A stretch of 21,018 nucleotides of DNA from Clostridia bacterium (GTDB lineage Bacteria; Bacillota_A; Clostridia; Oscillospirales; CAG-272): assembly GCA_017453335.1 (NCBI GenBank), contig JAFTKI010000110.1:1-21018 (forward strand). Direction: 5' to 3'. The translations under genes and the position numbers were made by a program. Shown piece by piece: positions 7,054 to 15,195 of this stretch. Under the pieces are notes generated by a model, which was not told the DNA's origin, ran no database searches, and worked only from the letters and a program-made list of their open reading frames with translations. Numbering within the stretch: the stretch's first letter is position 1; each line of letters begins with the position of its first letter.

Positions 7054-9459
7054 ATGAAACGTTTTTACAGACAGCAGCCGCAGTATCTGGGCAACGGTCT
7101 TTGCAATCCCCAAAGTGTGGTGCAGGGCGAGCATTACCGTTTCACGGTACTCACCCCGAACCTGTTGCGCTTGGAGTACAGCGAGAGCGGAAGATTTGAG
7201 GACCGTCCCTCACAGGTCGTTCTGAATCGCCAATTTCCCACTCCCGACTTTCATGTGGTAGACGAGGACGGCAGATTGGAGATCTCGACGGTCGCTTTTC
7301 ACCTGGTCTACAACAAGAAGGAATTTGCGCCCGAAAATCTCTATATCGACGCAAAAAACAGCTATACCAACTACGGCGGGCGTTGGAAATACGGTGCCAC
7401 CACCTACGGCAACCCTCCCAGACACCACAATCTGTTGGGTACTACCCGCACCCTGGACAAGATCGACGGAGAGTATCCCTTGGATCGCGGCTTGCAGGAT
7501 ACCAGCGGCAGAAGCTTCTTTGATGACAGCAACTCTCTCCTTTTCAATTCGGACGGCTGGCTGGAGACGCGGACCGAGGGAAATTCCGACGTTTATTTTC
7601 TTTGTTATCAGCATGACTATATGGGAGCGATCCGCGATTTTTACCGTCTCACGGGCGCACCGCCCATGATGCCGCGCTATGCCTTTGGCAACTGGTGGAG
7701 CCGCTATTGGAAATACACCGAGGAAAGCTACTCCGCACTGCTTGAAAAATTCAAGGCACACGGTATGCCCTTTACCGTTGCCATGCTGGACATGGATTGG
7801 CATATCACCGAGGTGGATCCCAAATACGGGCGCGGCTGGACGGGCTTTACATGGAATAAGGATTTCTTCCCCGATCCCAAGCGTTTTATGACCTATCTGC
7901 ACCAAAACGGGTTGCATTGCGGTTTGAACCTGCACCCGGGCGACGGCGTACAGGGCTTTGAGGATGCCTATGAGGCGATTGCCGAGGAGCTTGGCGTGGA
8001 CACCGCCCACGAGGATCCCGTACACTTCGACAGTGCTTCTCCTACCTTCCTGAAGGCATATTTCAAGCATCTGATCCATCCCAACGAGCAGCTTGGCGCC
8101 GATTTTTGGTGGATCGACTGGCAACAAGGCACCGAGAGCGGACTCAAGGGGCTGGATCCGTTGTGGGCGCTTAACCATTTTCATTATTTGGACAACTGCA
8201 AGGAAGACCGCCGCGGCATGATCCTCTCGCGCTTCGCAGGTCTTGGCGGTCACCGCTATCCCTTTGGTTTTTCGGGCGATACCATTGCTACTTGGAAATC
8301 GCTTGACTTCCAGCCTTATTTCACCGCAAATGCAACAAATGTTGGCTATACCTGTTGGAGCCACGATATCGGAGGCTTCAAAACAGGCGTGCGTGAACGC
8401 GAATTGTTTGTGCGTTGGATCCAATTCGGCGTATTTTCGCCCGTATTGCGGATGCACTCCAGCAACAATCCCTTCACCAGCAAGGAGCCTTGGGTATACG
8501 GAAAGCAGGTGGAGGAGATCGTCAGCTTCTATTTCCGTCTGCGCCATCGCTTGATTCCCTATATTTACACGGGCGCGTACCAAGCACACACGGCGCTCAC
8601 GCCTATGATCACACCGCTTTATTACTACTACCCCGATGAAAAACAGGCGTTGGAATTCCGCAATCAGTATTTCTTTGGAAAAGAGCTGATGGTGTGTCCC
8701 TTGACCTCGCCCACAGCCTTTGACAGCGGAATGGCAACCGTGAAGGCTTGGATCCCCGAGGGAACCTGGACCGACGTATTCACGGGCAGAACCTATCGGG
8801 GCGGTCGCGTGATGAAGCTCAACCGCAAGCTGGAAGAAGAGGCTGTACTGGCTCGCGCAGGTGCGATCGTTCCGCTTGCCAAGGATATGGGCGGTGAAAA
8901 CAGCGTTGAGAACCCCGCCGAAATGGACATTTACGTTTTCCCCGGAGATTCGGGCAGCTTTGAGTTGTACGAGGACAGCGGAGACGGCTACGGATATCAG
9001 AAGGACGTGTTTGCGCTGACCGATTTTGCATTCACTTGGGGAGAGACCGCAACGCTTCAAATTTCTGCAAAAGGCGAGCTTTCACTCATTCCCGAAAAAC
9101 GCACCTATACCCTGCATTTCCGAGGCTTTGAGGAGGGCTGTATTGCAAGCGGAGACACGGTACAGGCGCAGCGTTATGATCCCGCCACGCACACCTTAAC
9201 GGTTGCGTTGGCTCCCGTATGCCCCGCAAACACGCTTACCGTGACCTTGGAACACGCGGCAGTATTTGCAAACAAGCAATTCAAAGAGGACGTTTTTGAG
9301 TTCTTGATGGCGGCACAGCTTCCCGTAGAGGATAAGACCGAGATCAATCGCATTTGCCAATCGGCATCCTGCAAGGAGGATATCGCACAGGCGCTCAACA
9401 ATCTCACTCTTTCCGACTCCACACGCGACGCGCTGTATGAGATCATCTTCTGCCAATAA
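7054..9459 (+). CDS. glycoside hydrolase family 31 (alpha-glucosidase-like), intracellular
   Basis: This 801-residue enzyme has GH31 architecture: an N-terminal beta-sandwich (about 1-190), a TIM barrel (about 205-560, opening with MMPRYAFGNWWSRYW) and C-terminal beta domains. The nucleophile position is Asp355 in WWIDWQQG, a variant of the common GH31 W-x-D-M-N-E motif. The acid/base is probably Asp409 in GFSGDTIATW. Other barrel motifs are MLDMDWHI, CWSHDIGGF and RMHSSN. There is no signal peptide, so it acts in the cytoplasm on imported alpha-glycosides; specificity is not predictable here because of the altered nucleophile motif. The ATG at 7054 follows GGAGGG (7041-7046). The C-terminal 60 residues after about 740 form a helical tail outside the usual GH31 domains. 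Confidence 0.92.
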   Translation: MKRFYRQQPQYLGNGLCNPQSVVQGEHYRFTVLTPNLLRLEYSESGRFEDRPSQVVLNRQFPTPDFHVVDEDGRLEISTVAFHLVYNKKEFAPENLYIDAKNSYTNYGGRWKYGATTYGNPPRHHNLLGTTRTLDKIDGEYPLDRGLQDTSGRSFFDDSNSLLFNSDGWLETRTEGNSDVYFLCYQHDYMGAIRDFYRLTGAPPMMPRYAFGNWWSRYWKYTEESYSALLEKFKAHGMPFTVAMLDMDWHITEVDPKYGRGWTGFTWNKDFFPDPKRFMTYLHQNGLHCGLNLHPGDGVQGFEDAYEAIAEELGVDTAHEDPVHFDSASPTFLKAYFKHLIHPNEQLGADFWWIDWQQGTESGLKGLDPLWALNHFHYLDNCKEDRRGMILSRFAGLGGHRYPFGFSGDTIATWKSLDFQPYFTANATNVGYTCWSHDIGGFKTGVRERELFVRWIQFGVFSPVLRMHSSNNPFTSKEPWVYGKQVEEIVSFYFRLRHRLIPYIYTGAYQAHTALTPMITPLYYYYPDEKQALEFRNQYFFGKELMVCPLTSPTAFDSGMATVKAWIPEGTWTDVFTGRTYRGGRVMKLNRKLEEEAVLARAGAIVPLAKDMGGENSVENPAEMDIYVFPGDSGSFELYEDSGDGYGYQKDVFALTDFAFTWGETATLQISAKGELSLIPEKRTYTLHFRGFEEGCIASGDTVQAQRYDPATHTLTVALAPVCPANTLTVTLEHAAVFANKQFKEDVFEFLMAAQLPVEDKTEINRICQSASCKEDIAQALNNLTLSDSTRDALYEIIFCQ

Positions 9460-9476
9460 GAAATCGCATCAAACAA

Positions 9477-9512
9477 AAAATTGAGGACGGTGTTTCAAGC
9501 CGTCCTTTTTCT
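9477..9512. terminator. bidirectional intrinsic terminator
   Basis: The stem AGGACGG (9484-9490) / CCGTCCT (9500-9506) has a 9-nt loop. It is followed by T-run on the plus strand and, read on the minus strand, by CAATTTTTTT. It serves the GH31 gene from the left and the minus-strand operon from the right. Confidence 0.85.
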
Positions 9513-9549
9513 ATGTGATACCCTACCCACTCGTGCGATACCGTTGTAT

Positions 9550-9969
9550 TCAATCAAGGTATCCTTTTACCGTTTTAACAAATGCACCAAGGCACGTTTG
9601 ATCGGCAGAAAAGCAAAACACCAATCTTTGCTCCGCGGCATTTCCGAATATTTCACCCGATATTTCGAGGTGTCCTGTTTTGTCGGCAGAAAAATTGACC
9701 TTGCCGCCATAGCACATATCGTTGAGCATCGCGCTGTTTCTTTTGAATAAAAACAATTCCTCTATTTCGTTGGCAAATTTTATAAATTCTTTGATATCAT
9801 ATTCACAAGAAGCATATCCGCAAAAGGCACCCGACACCACGCGAACACTGAATACTGTGTTATACGGATTTCCCCGTTCGGCTTCTTCGGGATAGGTTTT
9901 AAAGTATTCGATTGCAAAAAGGTTATCGCCACATCGGATCTCTGCCGATGGATATTTTGCCTGTTCCAT
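9550..9969 (-). CDS. WapI-like immunity-family protein (orphan)
   Basis: This is a 139-residue soluble protein. The order of elements resembles the small immunity proteins related to WapI: a beta strand pair with FSVRVVSGAFCGYASCEYDIKEF (about residues 39-61), a helix, then LNDMCYGGKVNFSADKTGHLEISGEI (about 82-107) and FCFSADQTCLGAFVKTVKGYL at the end. Known members neutralise contact-dependent toxins, but no WapA/Rhs-type toxin is present in the window, so it may be an orphan or have another role. The AGGAGG site overlaps the stop region of the upstream kinase gene (9-bp gap), so the two are co-transcribed. The family call rests on motif spacing only. Confidence 0.55.
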   Translation of the reverse strand: MEQAKYPSAEIRCGDNLFAIEYFKTYPEEAERGNPYNTVFSVRVVSGAFCGYASCEYDIKEFIKFANEIEELFLFKRNSAMLNDMCYGGKVNFSADKTGHLEISGEIFGNAAEQRLVFCFSADQTCLGAFVKTVKGYLD

Positions 9970-9978
9970 TTTGTCCTC

Positions 9979-10467
9979 CTAAATGTCCTTTTTTAAAAAC
10001 TTGTCCGCTTGCGCTCTGTCGGTAAAGATGCACACGGTTTTGTTGGGGTACTTTTCAAGCAACAAAAGCACCTTTGGCCGCTGTTGCTCGTTGTAGCCTT
10101 TGATAAACTCGATAAACTCCGCATCCTCTTCGGTTTCAATCCACGGCATATCGTCTCTCGGCTTTCCGCGGCGAGCTTGGATGCCGTCAAGGCAAACGTC
10201 TGACGGATAGTCGAGAAAAATGACCGTATCGCACGCGGCAAGCCGATACTCCATCGTAGCACCGTAATTGCCGTCAATGATCCATGAGTCGGTCTCGATC
10301 ACCTTTGCCAGCCGATCCAGAAAAACACTTTTTTCCACCGTGGTCTTATCGGCATTCCAGTACATCATATCCAGATGATACAACGGGATCCCCGTTTTTT
10401 GGTGCAACGCTCTTGCAAACGTGCTTTTGCCGCTCCCCGGGCAACCGATTATGATAACCTTTTTCAT
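9979..10467 (-). CDS. P-loop nucleoside/small-molecule kinase (adenylate-kinase / FlaR-like)
   Basis: This 162-residue protein starts with a textbook Walker A motif, GCPGSGKST (residues 8-16). It continues with LYHLDMMYW (29-37) and WIIDGNYGATMEYRL (62-76), then FLDYP (84-88) and an ARRGKPR segment. This pattern is typical of small proteins annotated as adenylate kinase or DNA topology modulation protein FlaR-related. The true substrate is unknown; an anion or nucleotide kinase activity is likely. AAGGAG lies about 12 nt before the ATG. It is the first gene of a two-gene operon with the WapI-like protein and has its own strong promoter at 10531-10559. Confidence 0.8.
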   Translation of the reverse strand: MKKVIIIGCPGSGKSTFARALHQKTGIPLYHLDMMYWNADKTTVEKSVFLDRLAKVIETDSWIIDGNYGATMEYRLAACDTVIFLDYPSDVCLDGIQARRGKPRDDMPWIETEEDAEFIEFIKGYNEQQRPKVLLLLEKYPNKTVCIFTDRAQADKFLKKDI

Positions 10468-10530
10468 TCTAAATTTTACTCCTTATCTCGGATACATCAT
10501 CACCCGAAAAGCTCTCGCTTGATTGCTTCC

Positions 10531-10559
10531 ATTATAGCAAAATCCACGCAAAAAGTCAA
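10531..10559 (-). promoter_or_regulatory. sigma-A promoter of the kinase/WapI-like operon
   Basis: On the minus strand, TTGACT (10554-10559), a 17-bp spacer and TATAAT (10531-10536) are present. TGC directly precedes the -10, giving an extended -10 as well. The transcript leader is about 58 nt. Confidence 0.85.
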
Positions 10560-10626
10560 TGCCTGCCAAGTATATCTTTCCGTTCGATTGAATATACTAT
10601 CATATAAATTGTTTACGGGTGGGAAT

Positions 10627-11163
10627 ATGAAACGTTCAATCGGACTTTGGCAACTGATGGGCTTTGCCGTAACCTCACTGGGCGGCACGCTTTTACACTT
10701 TTTATACGACTGGCTCGGAGAGGCAGTTTGGATCGCTCCGTTTTCGGGCGTGAACGAATCAACATGGGAACACATGAAGCTGCTCTTTTGGCCAATGCTT
10801 CTTTTTGCTGTTGTACAAAGCTTTTTCTTTGGAGATCGAAAGAATTTTTGGTGCATCAAGATGCGGGGAATTCTTTTGGGGTGTCTTTTGATCCCCGTCA
10901 TCTTTTACACCTACAACGGCGCGGTTGGGAAATCGCCCGATTGGTTCAACATTGCCATTTTCTTCGTTTGTGCCGCTGTTTCTTATCTCTATGAAACACG
11001 GCAATTCAACGCCGAAAGGGTTCCCTGCAGGTCGCCGAAGGCGGCAATTGCGGTGCTTTCGCTCGTTGCCATTCTCTTCGTTGTGTTCACCTTTTTTACA
11101 CCCGAGATCGGCATTTTCAAGGATCCGCTGTCGGGCACTTACGGAATAAACCATGCGGGCTGA
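10627..11163 (+). CDS. DUF6512-type membrane protein
   Basis: This is a 178-residue membrane protein with five or six hydrophobic helices. The segment FSGVNESTWEHMKLLFWPML (about residues 39-58), a short charged loop between helices, is characteristic of DUF6512 proteins of Clostridia. The function of the family is unknown. The ATG at 10627 follows GGGTGGG; a longer frame open from 10375 runs through the divergent promoter and is not the product. The gene is monocistronic, and its terminator stem overlaps its own stop codon. The upstream -10 candidate TATACT (10593-10598) lacks a good -35. Confidence 0.75.
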   Translation: MKRSIGLWQLMGFAVTSLGGTLLHFLYDWLGEAVWIAPFSGVNESTWEHMKLLFWPMLLFAVVQSFFFGDRKNFWCIKMRGILLGCLLIPVIFYTYNGAVGKSPDWFNIAIFFVCAAVSYLYETRQFNAERVPCRSPKAAIAVLSLVAILFVVFTFFTPEIGIFKDPLSGTYGINHAG

Positions 11164-11187
11164 TAGACGCAATCGGCCCGTATTTTT
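11153..11187 (+). terminator. terminator overlapping the DUF6512 stop codon
   Basis: A 12-bp stem (11153-11164 with 11172-11183, two G-U pairs) and a 7-nt loop are followed by T-run. The left arm includes the TGA stop (11161-11163). Confidence 0.8.
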
Positions 11188-11238
11188 CTTGAAAAATTTA
11201 TATTCTTTCATATTTTTTCGTTTTTTTCCAAAAAGTCC

Positions 11239-11267
11239 TTGCTTTTTTTCTATTCCTATTGTATAAT
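11239..11267 (+). promoter_or_regulatory. sigma-A promoter of the TAXI-TRAP operon
   Basis: TTGCTT (11239-11244) and a perfect TATAAT (11262-11267) are 17 bp apart. A second, extended -10-like element, TGCTATACT (11284-11292), lies downstream and may be a tandem promoter. Confidence 0.75.
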
Positions 11268-11314
11268 AGATAATGCAATATTCTGCTATACTATTTATTT
11301 TTGGAGGTTTTATC

Positions 11315-12271
11315 ATGAAAAAGAAGATTATTGCCATCGCAGCACTTCTTCTCGTTGCGATCCTCACCCTCGCGTCCTGCGGTGGCGGAAAGCTGACGAT
11401 GGGAACCGGCGGAACGGGCGGAACATATTATGCATTCGGCTCGGTTCTCAGCCAGTACATTGAAAACAATGCAGGCGTTTCCTGCGTTGCTGTTTCCACC
11501 GATGGCTCCAAGGCAAACATTCAGGGTATTGATGCCGGCGACTACCAGCTCGGCACCGTTCAGTCCGACGTTATGGCTTATGCTTGGAACGGCACCAACA
11601 CCTTCGCAGAAACCGGCAAGGTAACTTCCTTCCGCGTTGTCGGCGGCCTTTATGCTGAGGCAGTTCAGCTCATCACCATGGATCCCAACATCAAGAGCGT
11701 TGCAGACCTTGCAGGCAAGTCGGTATCCATCGGCGCTCCCGCTTCGGGCGTTTACTTCAACGCAATCGACGTGCTGACCGCAGCAGACCTGACTCTGGAG
11801 GACATCACTCCCCAGTATCTGAGCTTTAACGACAGCGTTGACAACCTCAAGGACGGCAAGATCGATGCAGCATTCGTTGTTGCAGGCGCTCCCACTCCCG
11901 CAGTTGTTGACCTCATGACCTCTAAGGACGCATACCTCGTTCCGATCGATGGCGAGATTGCCGCTTCCATCATGAGCACCTGCCCCTACTACACCGAGTA
12001 CACCATCCCCGCAGGCACCTACAAGGGTCAGACTGCCGATGTGAAGACCATCACCGTTAAGGCAACCCTGATCGTTTCCGCAGACGCTGACGAGGAAACC
12101 GTTTACAACCTTACCAAGGCAATTTTCGATAACGCTGCAGCAATTTCCGCTGAGCATGCAAAGGGTGCAGAGCTCTCCCTTGAAAATGCAACCAGCGGTA
12201 TGACCGCTCCCTTCCACAAGGGCGCTGCTCGCTACTTTGCAGAAAAGGGTATCACCGTTACCACCGAATAA
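11315..12271 (+). CDS. TAXI-family TRAP transporter solute-binding lipoprotein
   Basis: This 318-residue lipoprotein binds an organic-anion substrate outside the membrane and delivers it to the TRAP permease. The signal peptide ends in the lipobox LASC with Cys22 as the lipidated residue. The TAXI hallmark MGTGGTGGTYYAFGSVLSQY (about residues 29-48) follows at once. Later family features include the strand SVSIGAPASGVYFNA and the C-terminal HKGAARYFAEKGI. The ATG at 11315 is set by GGAGG (11303-11307); an ATG at 11273 would put the -10 region in the coding frame. TAXI proteins bind glutamate- or 2-oxoglutarate-like acids in characterised cases; the substrate here is unknown. The permease gene follows after a hairpin. 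Confidence 0.93.
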   Translation: MKKKIIAIAALLLVAILTLASCGGGKLTMGTGGTGGTYYAFGSVLSQYIENNAGVSCVAVSTDGSKANIQGIDAGDYQLGTVQSDVMAYAWNGTNTFAETGKVTSFRVVGGLYAEAVQLITMDPNIKSVADLAGKSVSIGAPASGVYFNAIDVLTAADLTLEDITPQYLSFNDSVDNLKDGKIDAAFVVAGAPTPAVVDLMTSKDAYLVPIDGEIAASIMSTCPYYTEYTIPAGTYKGQTADVKTITVKATLIVSADADEETVYNLTKAIFDNAAAISAEHAKGAELSLENATSGMTAPFHKGAARYFAEKGITVTTE

Positions 12272-12300
12272 GATACGGTAATTAACATTTTTTGCTATCT

Positions 12301-12327
12301 CTCGCTGCCGACATTGTCGGCAGCGAG
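12301..12327 (+). other. intercistronic hairpin between TAXI lipoprotein and permease genes
   Basis: A 12-bp perfect GC-rich stem (12301-12312 with 12316-12327) has a 3-nt loop and no T-run after it. It probably shields the 3' end of the lipoprotein message or causes partial termination, giving more binding protein than permease. Confidence 0.75.
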
Positions 12328-12350
12328 CTATTTACGGAAGGAATATCACT

Positions 12351-14372
12351 ATGTCAAATCAGATCCCCGAAGAACAGAAGGTACAGGTCGAGGAGATCTC
12401 CGAATCGGTTGAAGAATCCAAAGAAGAAAAGGAAATGACCGACGAGCAAATGGCCGAAAAGGTCGACGAGATCATGAAAAAATACGACCGCGAATCCACC
12501 GTCCGTGTTTGGGACGGTTGGCCGAAATGGGTTGTAACAAGTGTCTTGGCTGCATTTTCTCTGTTCTGTATTTACGTAACACTTTTTGCTACATGGCTGG
12601 AAGAAATACGACTGACCTCCTTTGTGGCATTGATCATCATGATCGGCTTTTTGGTTTTCCCTGCCAAAAAAGGCATTCAAAAGGTCAACCGCATCCCGTG
12701 GTACGACATCGTTCTGATGGTACTCGGAACAGGCGCATTTCTCTATTTCACATTTTTTGCTCACGAGATCATCAAGCAGGGCGCAAAGCTTGAGATCTTC
12801 CAGATCATCATCGGCATCATCGGCATCATCGCGCTGGCAGAGGTCTGCCGACGCACCGTTGGTCTGCCGATCCTGATCGTTGCCGCAGTCTTCCTTGTGT
12901 ACGCGCTCATATTCGGACTTTCCAACCCCTCGTTCAGCGGAAGACTGAATACGCTCGTTCGTACGCTCTTCTACTCCAAGGAGGGCATCCTTTCAACGCC
13001 TATCAACGCTTGCTCTAAATTTATCGTCGTCTTTATCATATTCGGCGCTTTTCTGGAGCGAAGCGGCATTGCCGATTTCTTCATCAAGGCTGCAAACGTA
13101 ATCGTTGGCCGTTTTTCGGGCGGTCCCGCAAAGGTTGCGGTGGTTGCAAGTGCGCTGGAAGGAATGGTATCGGGCTCGTCGGTTGCAAACACCGTTGGAA
13201 GCGGCTCGGTTACCATCCCGTTGATGAAAAAAACAGGCTATAAGCCCGAATTTGCTGCAGCGGCAGAGGCTGCTGCCTCTACCGGCGGTCAGATCATGCC
13301 TCCCATCATGGGTGCGGCGGCATTTCTGATGGCAGAAAACCTTGCCGTTGGATATAGCTCGATCGTTGTGATGGCGATCCTGCCTGCCCTGCTCTACTTT
13401 GCGGGAGTATTCATTTCGGTACATCTGGAAGCGAAGAAGCACGGCCTGCGCGGACTTTCCAAGGAAGAAATTCCCGCATGGCGTCCGTTGCTCAAAAAGC
13501 TTTATCTGCTCATTCCGTTGGTTCTACTGATCTACCTCGTAGGAACCAGCACAAGAACCATCCAGACCTCTGCGGCGATTGCAATTATTGCCGTGATCAT
13601 CGTTGGTCTCTTCAATAAAGGAAACCGTATTACACCCAAGCGTATTCTTGACGCTTTGGCTGCAGGTGCGCAAGGAACCGTTTCGGTTGCCGTTGCGTGC
13701 GGCATCGCAGGTATTATTGCGGGAACCATCACCATGACAGGTCTTGCAAACGTTCTCATCAACGGTATCGTTGCGCTTGCAGGCAGCCAGGTCATCGTTG
13801 CACTCTTCCTGACCATGCTTTGCTGTATCATTCTCGGAATGGGTGTTCCCACCACGGCAAACTACTGTATCATGGCGGCAACCTGCGCACCGATTCTGGT
13901 TCGTATGGGTGTTGATCCCATTGCGGCACATTTCTTCGTGTTCTACTTCGGTATCGTTGCAGATCTGACGCCTCCCGTAGCCCTCGCTGCTTATGCGGGT
14001 TCGGCGATCGCGCAATCCAACCCGATGAAAACCGCGTTTGTTTCCACAAAGCTTGCCATTGGCGCATTTATCGTTCCCTACGTCTTTGCGCTGAATCCCA
14101 CTATGCTTTTAATAGGCGTTGAGAACCCGTTCGAGGTTGTATTGATCGTTATCACCTCGCTGGTTGGTATCTTCGGAGTAGCCGCAGGACTTGAAGGCTA
14201 TATGCTGAGAAAAATGAACCCGATCCAGAGAATTCTCGCCGTAGCCGGCGGACTTCTTCTGATTATCCCCGGCATACTTACCGACGTCATCGGGCTTAGC
14301 ATCATTGCTGCCGTAATCGTATGGCAGATCGTTCAAAAGAAAACCGATAAAAAACCGGCTCTGATCGCGTAA
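12351..14372 (+). CDS. TRAP transporter fused permease (4TM + 12TM)
   Basis: This 673-residue inner membrane protein combines the small (DctQ-like) and large (DctM-like) TRAP subunits, as is usual for TAXI systems. Conserved DctM segments include ALEGMVSGSSVANTVGSGSV followed by IPLMKKTGYKPEFAAAAEAAASTGGQIMPP, and later CCIILGMGVPTTANYCIMA and DLTPPVALAAYA. Transport is driven by an ion gradient, typically sodium (family knowledge). Residues 1-50 are a cytosolic, strongly acidic, Glu-rich segment before the first helix, which looks like an addition to the family core. GGAAGGAA precedes the ATG at 12351. It works with the TAXI lipoprotein encoded just upstream. Confidence 0.93.
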   Translation: MSNQIPEEQKVQVEEISESVEESKEEKEMTDEQMAEKVDEIMKKYDRESTVRVWDGWPKWVVTSVLAAFSLFCIYVTLFATWLEEIRLTSFVALIIMIGFLVFPAKKGIQKVNRIPWYDIVLMVLGTGAFLYFTFFAHEIIKQGAKLEIFQIIIGIIGIIALAEVCRRTVGLPILIVAAVFLVYALIFGLSNPSFSGRLNTLVRTLFYSKEGILSTPINACSKFIVVFIIFGAFLERSGIADFFIKAANVIVGRFSGGPAKVAVVASALEGMVSGSSVANTVGSGSVTIPLMKKTGYKPEFAAAAEAAASTGGQIMPPIMGAAAFLMAENLAVGYSSIVVMAILPALLYFAGVFISVHLEAKKHGLRGLSKEEIPAWRPLLKKLYLLIPLVLLIYLVGTSTRTIQTSAAIAIIAVIIVGLFNKGNRITPKRILDALAAGAQGTVSVAVACGIAGIIAGTITMTGLANVLINGIVALAGSQVIVALFLTMLCCIILGMGVPTTANYCIMAATCAPILVRMGVDPIAAHFFVFYFGIVADLTPPVALAAYAGSAIAQSNPMKTAFVSTKLAIGAFIVPYVFALNPTMLLIGVENPFEVVLIVITSLVGIFGVAAGLEGYMLRKMNPIQRILAVAGGLLLIIPGILTDVIGLSIIAAVIVWQIVQKKTDKKPALIA

Positions 14373-14386
14373 AAAAAGAACTTTTT

Positions 14387-14424
14387 ACGAGGGGAACCTT
14401 TTAGGAAAGGTTCCCCCCGTTTTT
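14387..14424 (+). terminator. intrinsic terminator of the TAXI-TRAP operon
   Basis: GGGGAACCTTT (14391-14401) pairs with AAAGGTTCCCC (14406-14416) across a 4-nt loop, followed by CCGTTTTTG. It isolates the next operon. Confidence 0.9.
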
Positions 14425-14458
14425 GTGACGCAAAGACTTACTTTTTTTGTAAATAATA

Positions 14459-14487
14459 TTGACAATAGCTCCCAAAAGGATTATAAT
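14459..14487 (+). promoter_or_regulatory. perfect-consensus sigma-A promoter of the SipW-type operon
   Basis: TTGACA (14459-14464), a 17-bp spacer and TATAAT (14482-14487) all match the consensus exactly. It is the only promoter in the window that does so, and it suggests strong expression unless repressed. Confidence 0.9.
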
Positions 14488-14498
14488 AAAAATGATGC

Positions 14499-14528
14499 GA
14501 TATATTTAAGCTTCGGCTTATTTATATA
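14499..14528 (+). promoter_or_regulatory. 5' UTR hairpin with UUCG tetraloop
   Basis: TAAGC (14507-14511), the stable loop TTCG and GCTTA (14516-14520) form the core. Outer AT pairs extend it with two mismatches. It lies near the 5' end of the operon transcript, about 45 nt before the first start codon, and could stabilise the message. Confidence 0.6.
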
Positions 14529-14571
14529 AATTAAGTTGGTAGAAATATCATTTCAGAAAGGAAGACAAACC

Positions 14572-15144
14572 ATGAAAAACAGAAAAACAGTTGTAGTAGC
14601 GTTTCTTCTGATCGCAACTCTTCTCCTCGGTGTCGGTTATGCTGCATTGAACGACACGCTCACGGTCGCCGGTCAGGCGAACGTAACCACGGGCAAGGCA
14701 GAAGACGCGTTGAATGAAGACGTTTATTTCTATTCTGCTACGGCAACCTCGACCACCGGCACCTCCGGCTCGGCTAACACCGCATCGATACTTCAGGACA
14801 ATGACCGTGCATCCTTCACGGTTCACTCTCTTGCACTCGGTGGCGAGACTGCAACCTTCACCTTCGTTATTTACAACGAAAGTAACCACGAAGTAACGCT
14901 CAGCACTCCCACCGTTACCATCAGAGACCTGATTGCCGACGGCGTGGACGTTGAAACCGATAACGATAACGTTTTCACCGTGGAGACCGCGTATAGCTCC
15001 ACCACGCTCCCTGCAGCAACCGATGCGTCTACCCCCGGTCAGGCAACCCTTACGGTTACCGTAACGCTGTATGAAGCAGGCATGAACCCCGAGAACGCTA
15101 TCACGGGTTACTTCGATATTGCGTTTAACGCAACCGCTCAGTAA
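14572..15144 (+). CDS. TasA/camelysin-like exported protein with SipW-cognate signal peptide
   Basis: This 190-residue secreted protein has an N-terminal signal anchor (residues 1-24) leading into VGYAALNDTLTVAGQA (21-36). The equivalent stretch occurs in the last gene of the operon, marking both as substrates of the signal peptidase encoded between them. The mature part is Ser/Thr-rich beta structure with LALGGETATFTFVIYNESNH, resembling the GD-x-n-F-x-n-N-G segment of TasA and camelysin proteins. Cleavage is expected near the GYA/AL region. The ATG at 14572 follows AAAGGAAG; the frame is open upstream without a better site. It probably forms or decorates a cell-surface or matrix fibre; this is inference from the TasA-SipW pairing in Bacillus. 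Confidence 0.8.
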   Translation: MKNRKTVVVAFLLIATLLLGVGYAALNDTLTVAGQANVTTGKAEDALNEDVYFYSATATSTTGTSGSANTASILQDNDRASFTVHSLALGGETATFTFVIYNESNHEVTLSTPTVTIRDLIADGVDVETDNDNVFTVETAYSSTTLPAATDASTPGQATLTVTVTLYEAGMNPENAITGYFDIAFNATAQ

Positions 15145-15195
15145 TTTTTGATCAGCGAATTCCGATAAAGCGATCTTTTGAAAGGAGGACGGCAA

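Noticed and set aside
7210..9060. Minus-strand open frame of 616 codons opposite the GH31 gene
   Set aside because: It lies entirely within the GH31 coding region, shows no motif, and reflects codon bias of the sense gene.
11291..12217. Minus-strand frame opposite the TAXI lipoprotein gene
   Set aside because: The sense strand carries a lipobox, the TAXI motif and a good ribosome binding site; the antisense product is a Cys/Gly-rich shadow.
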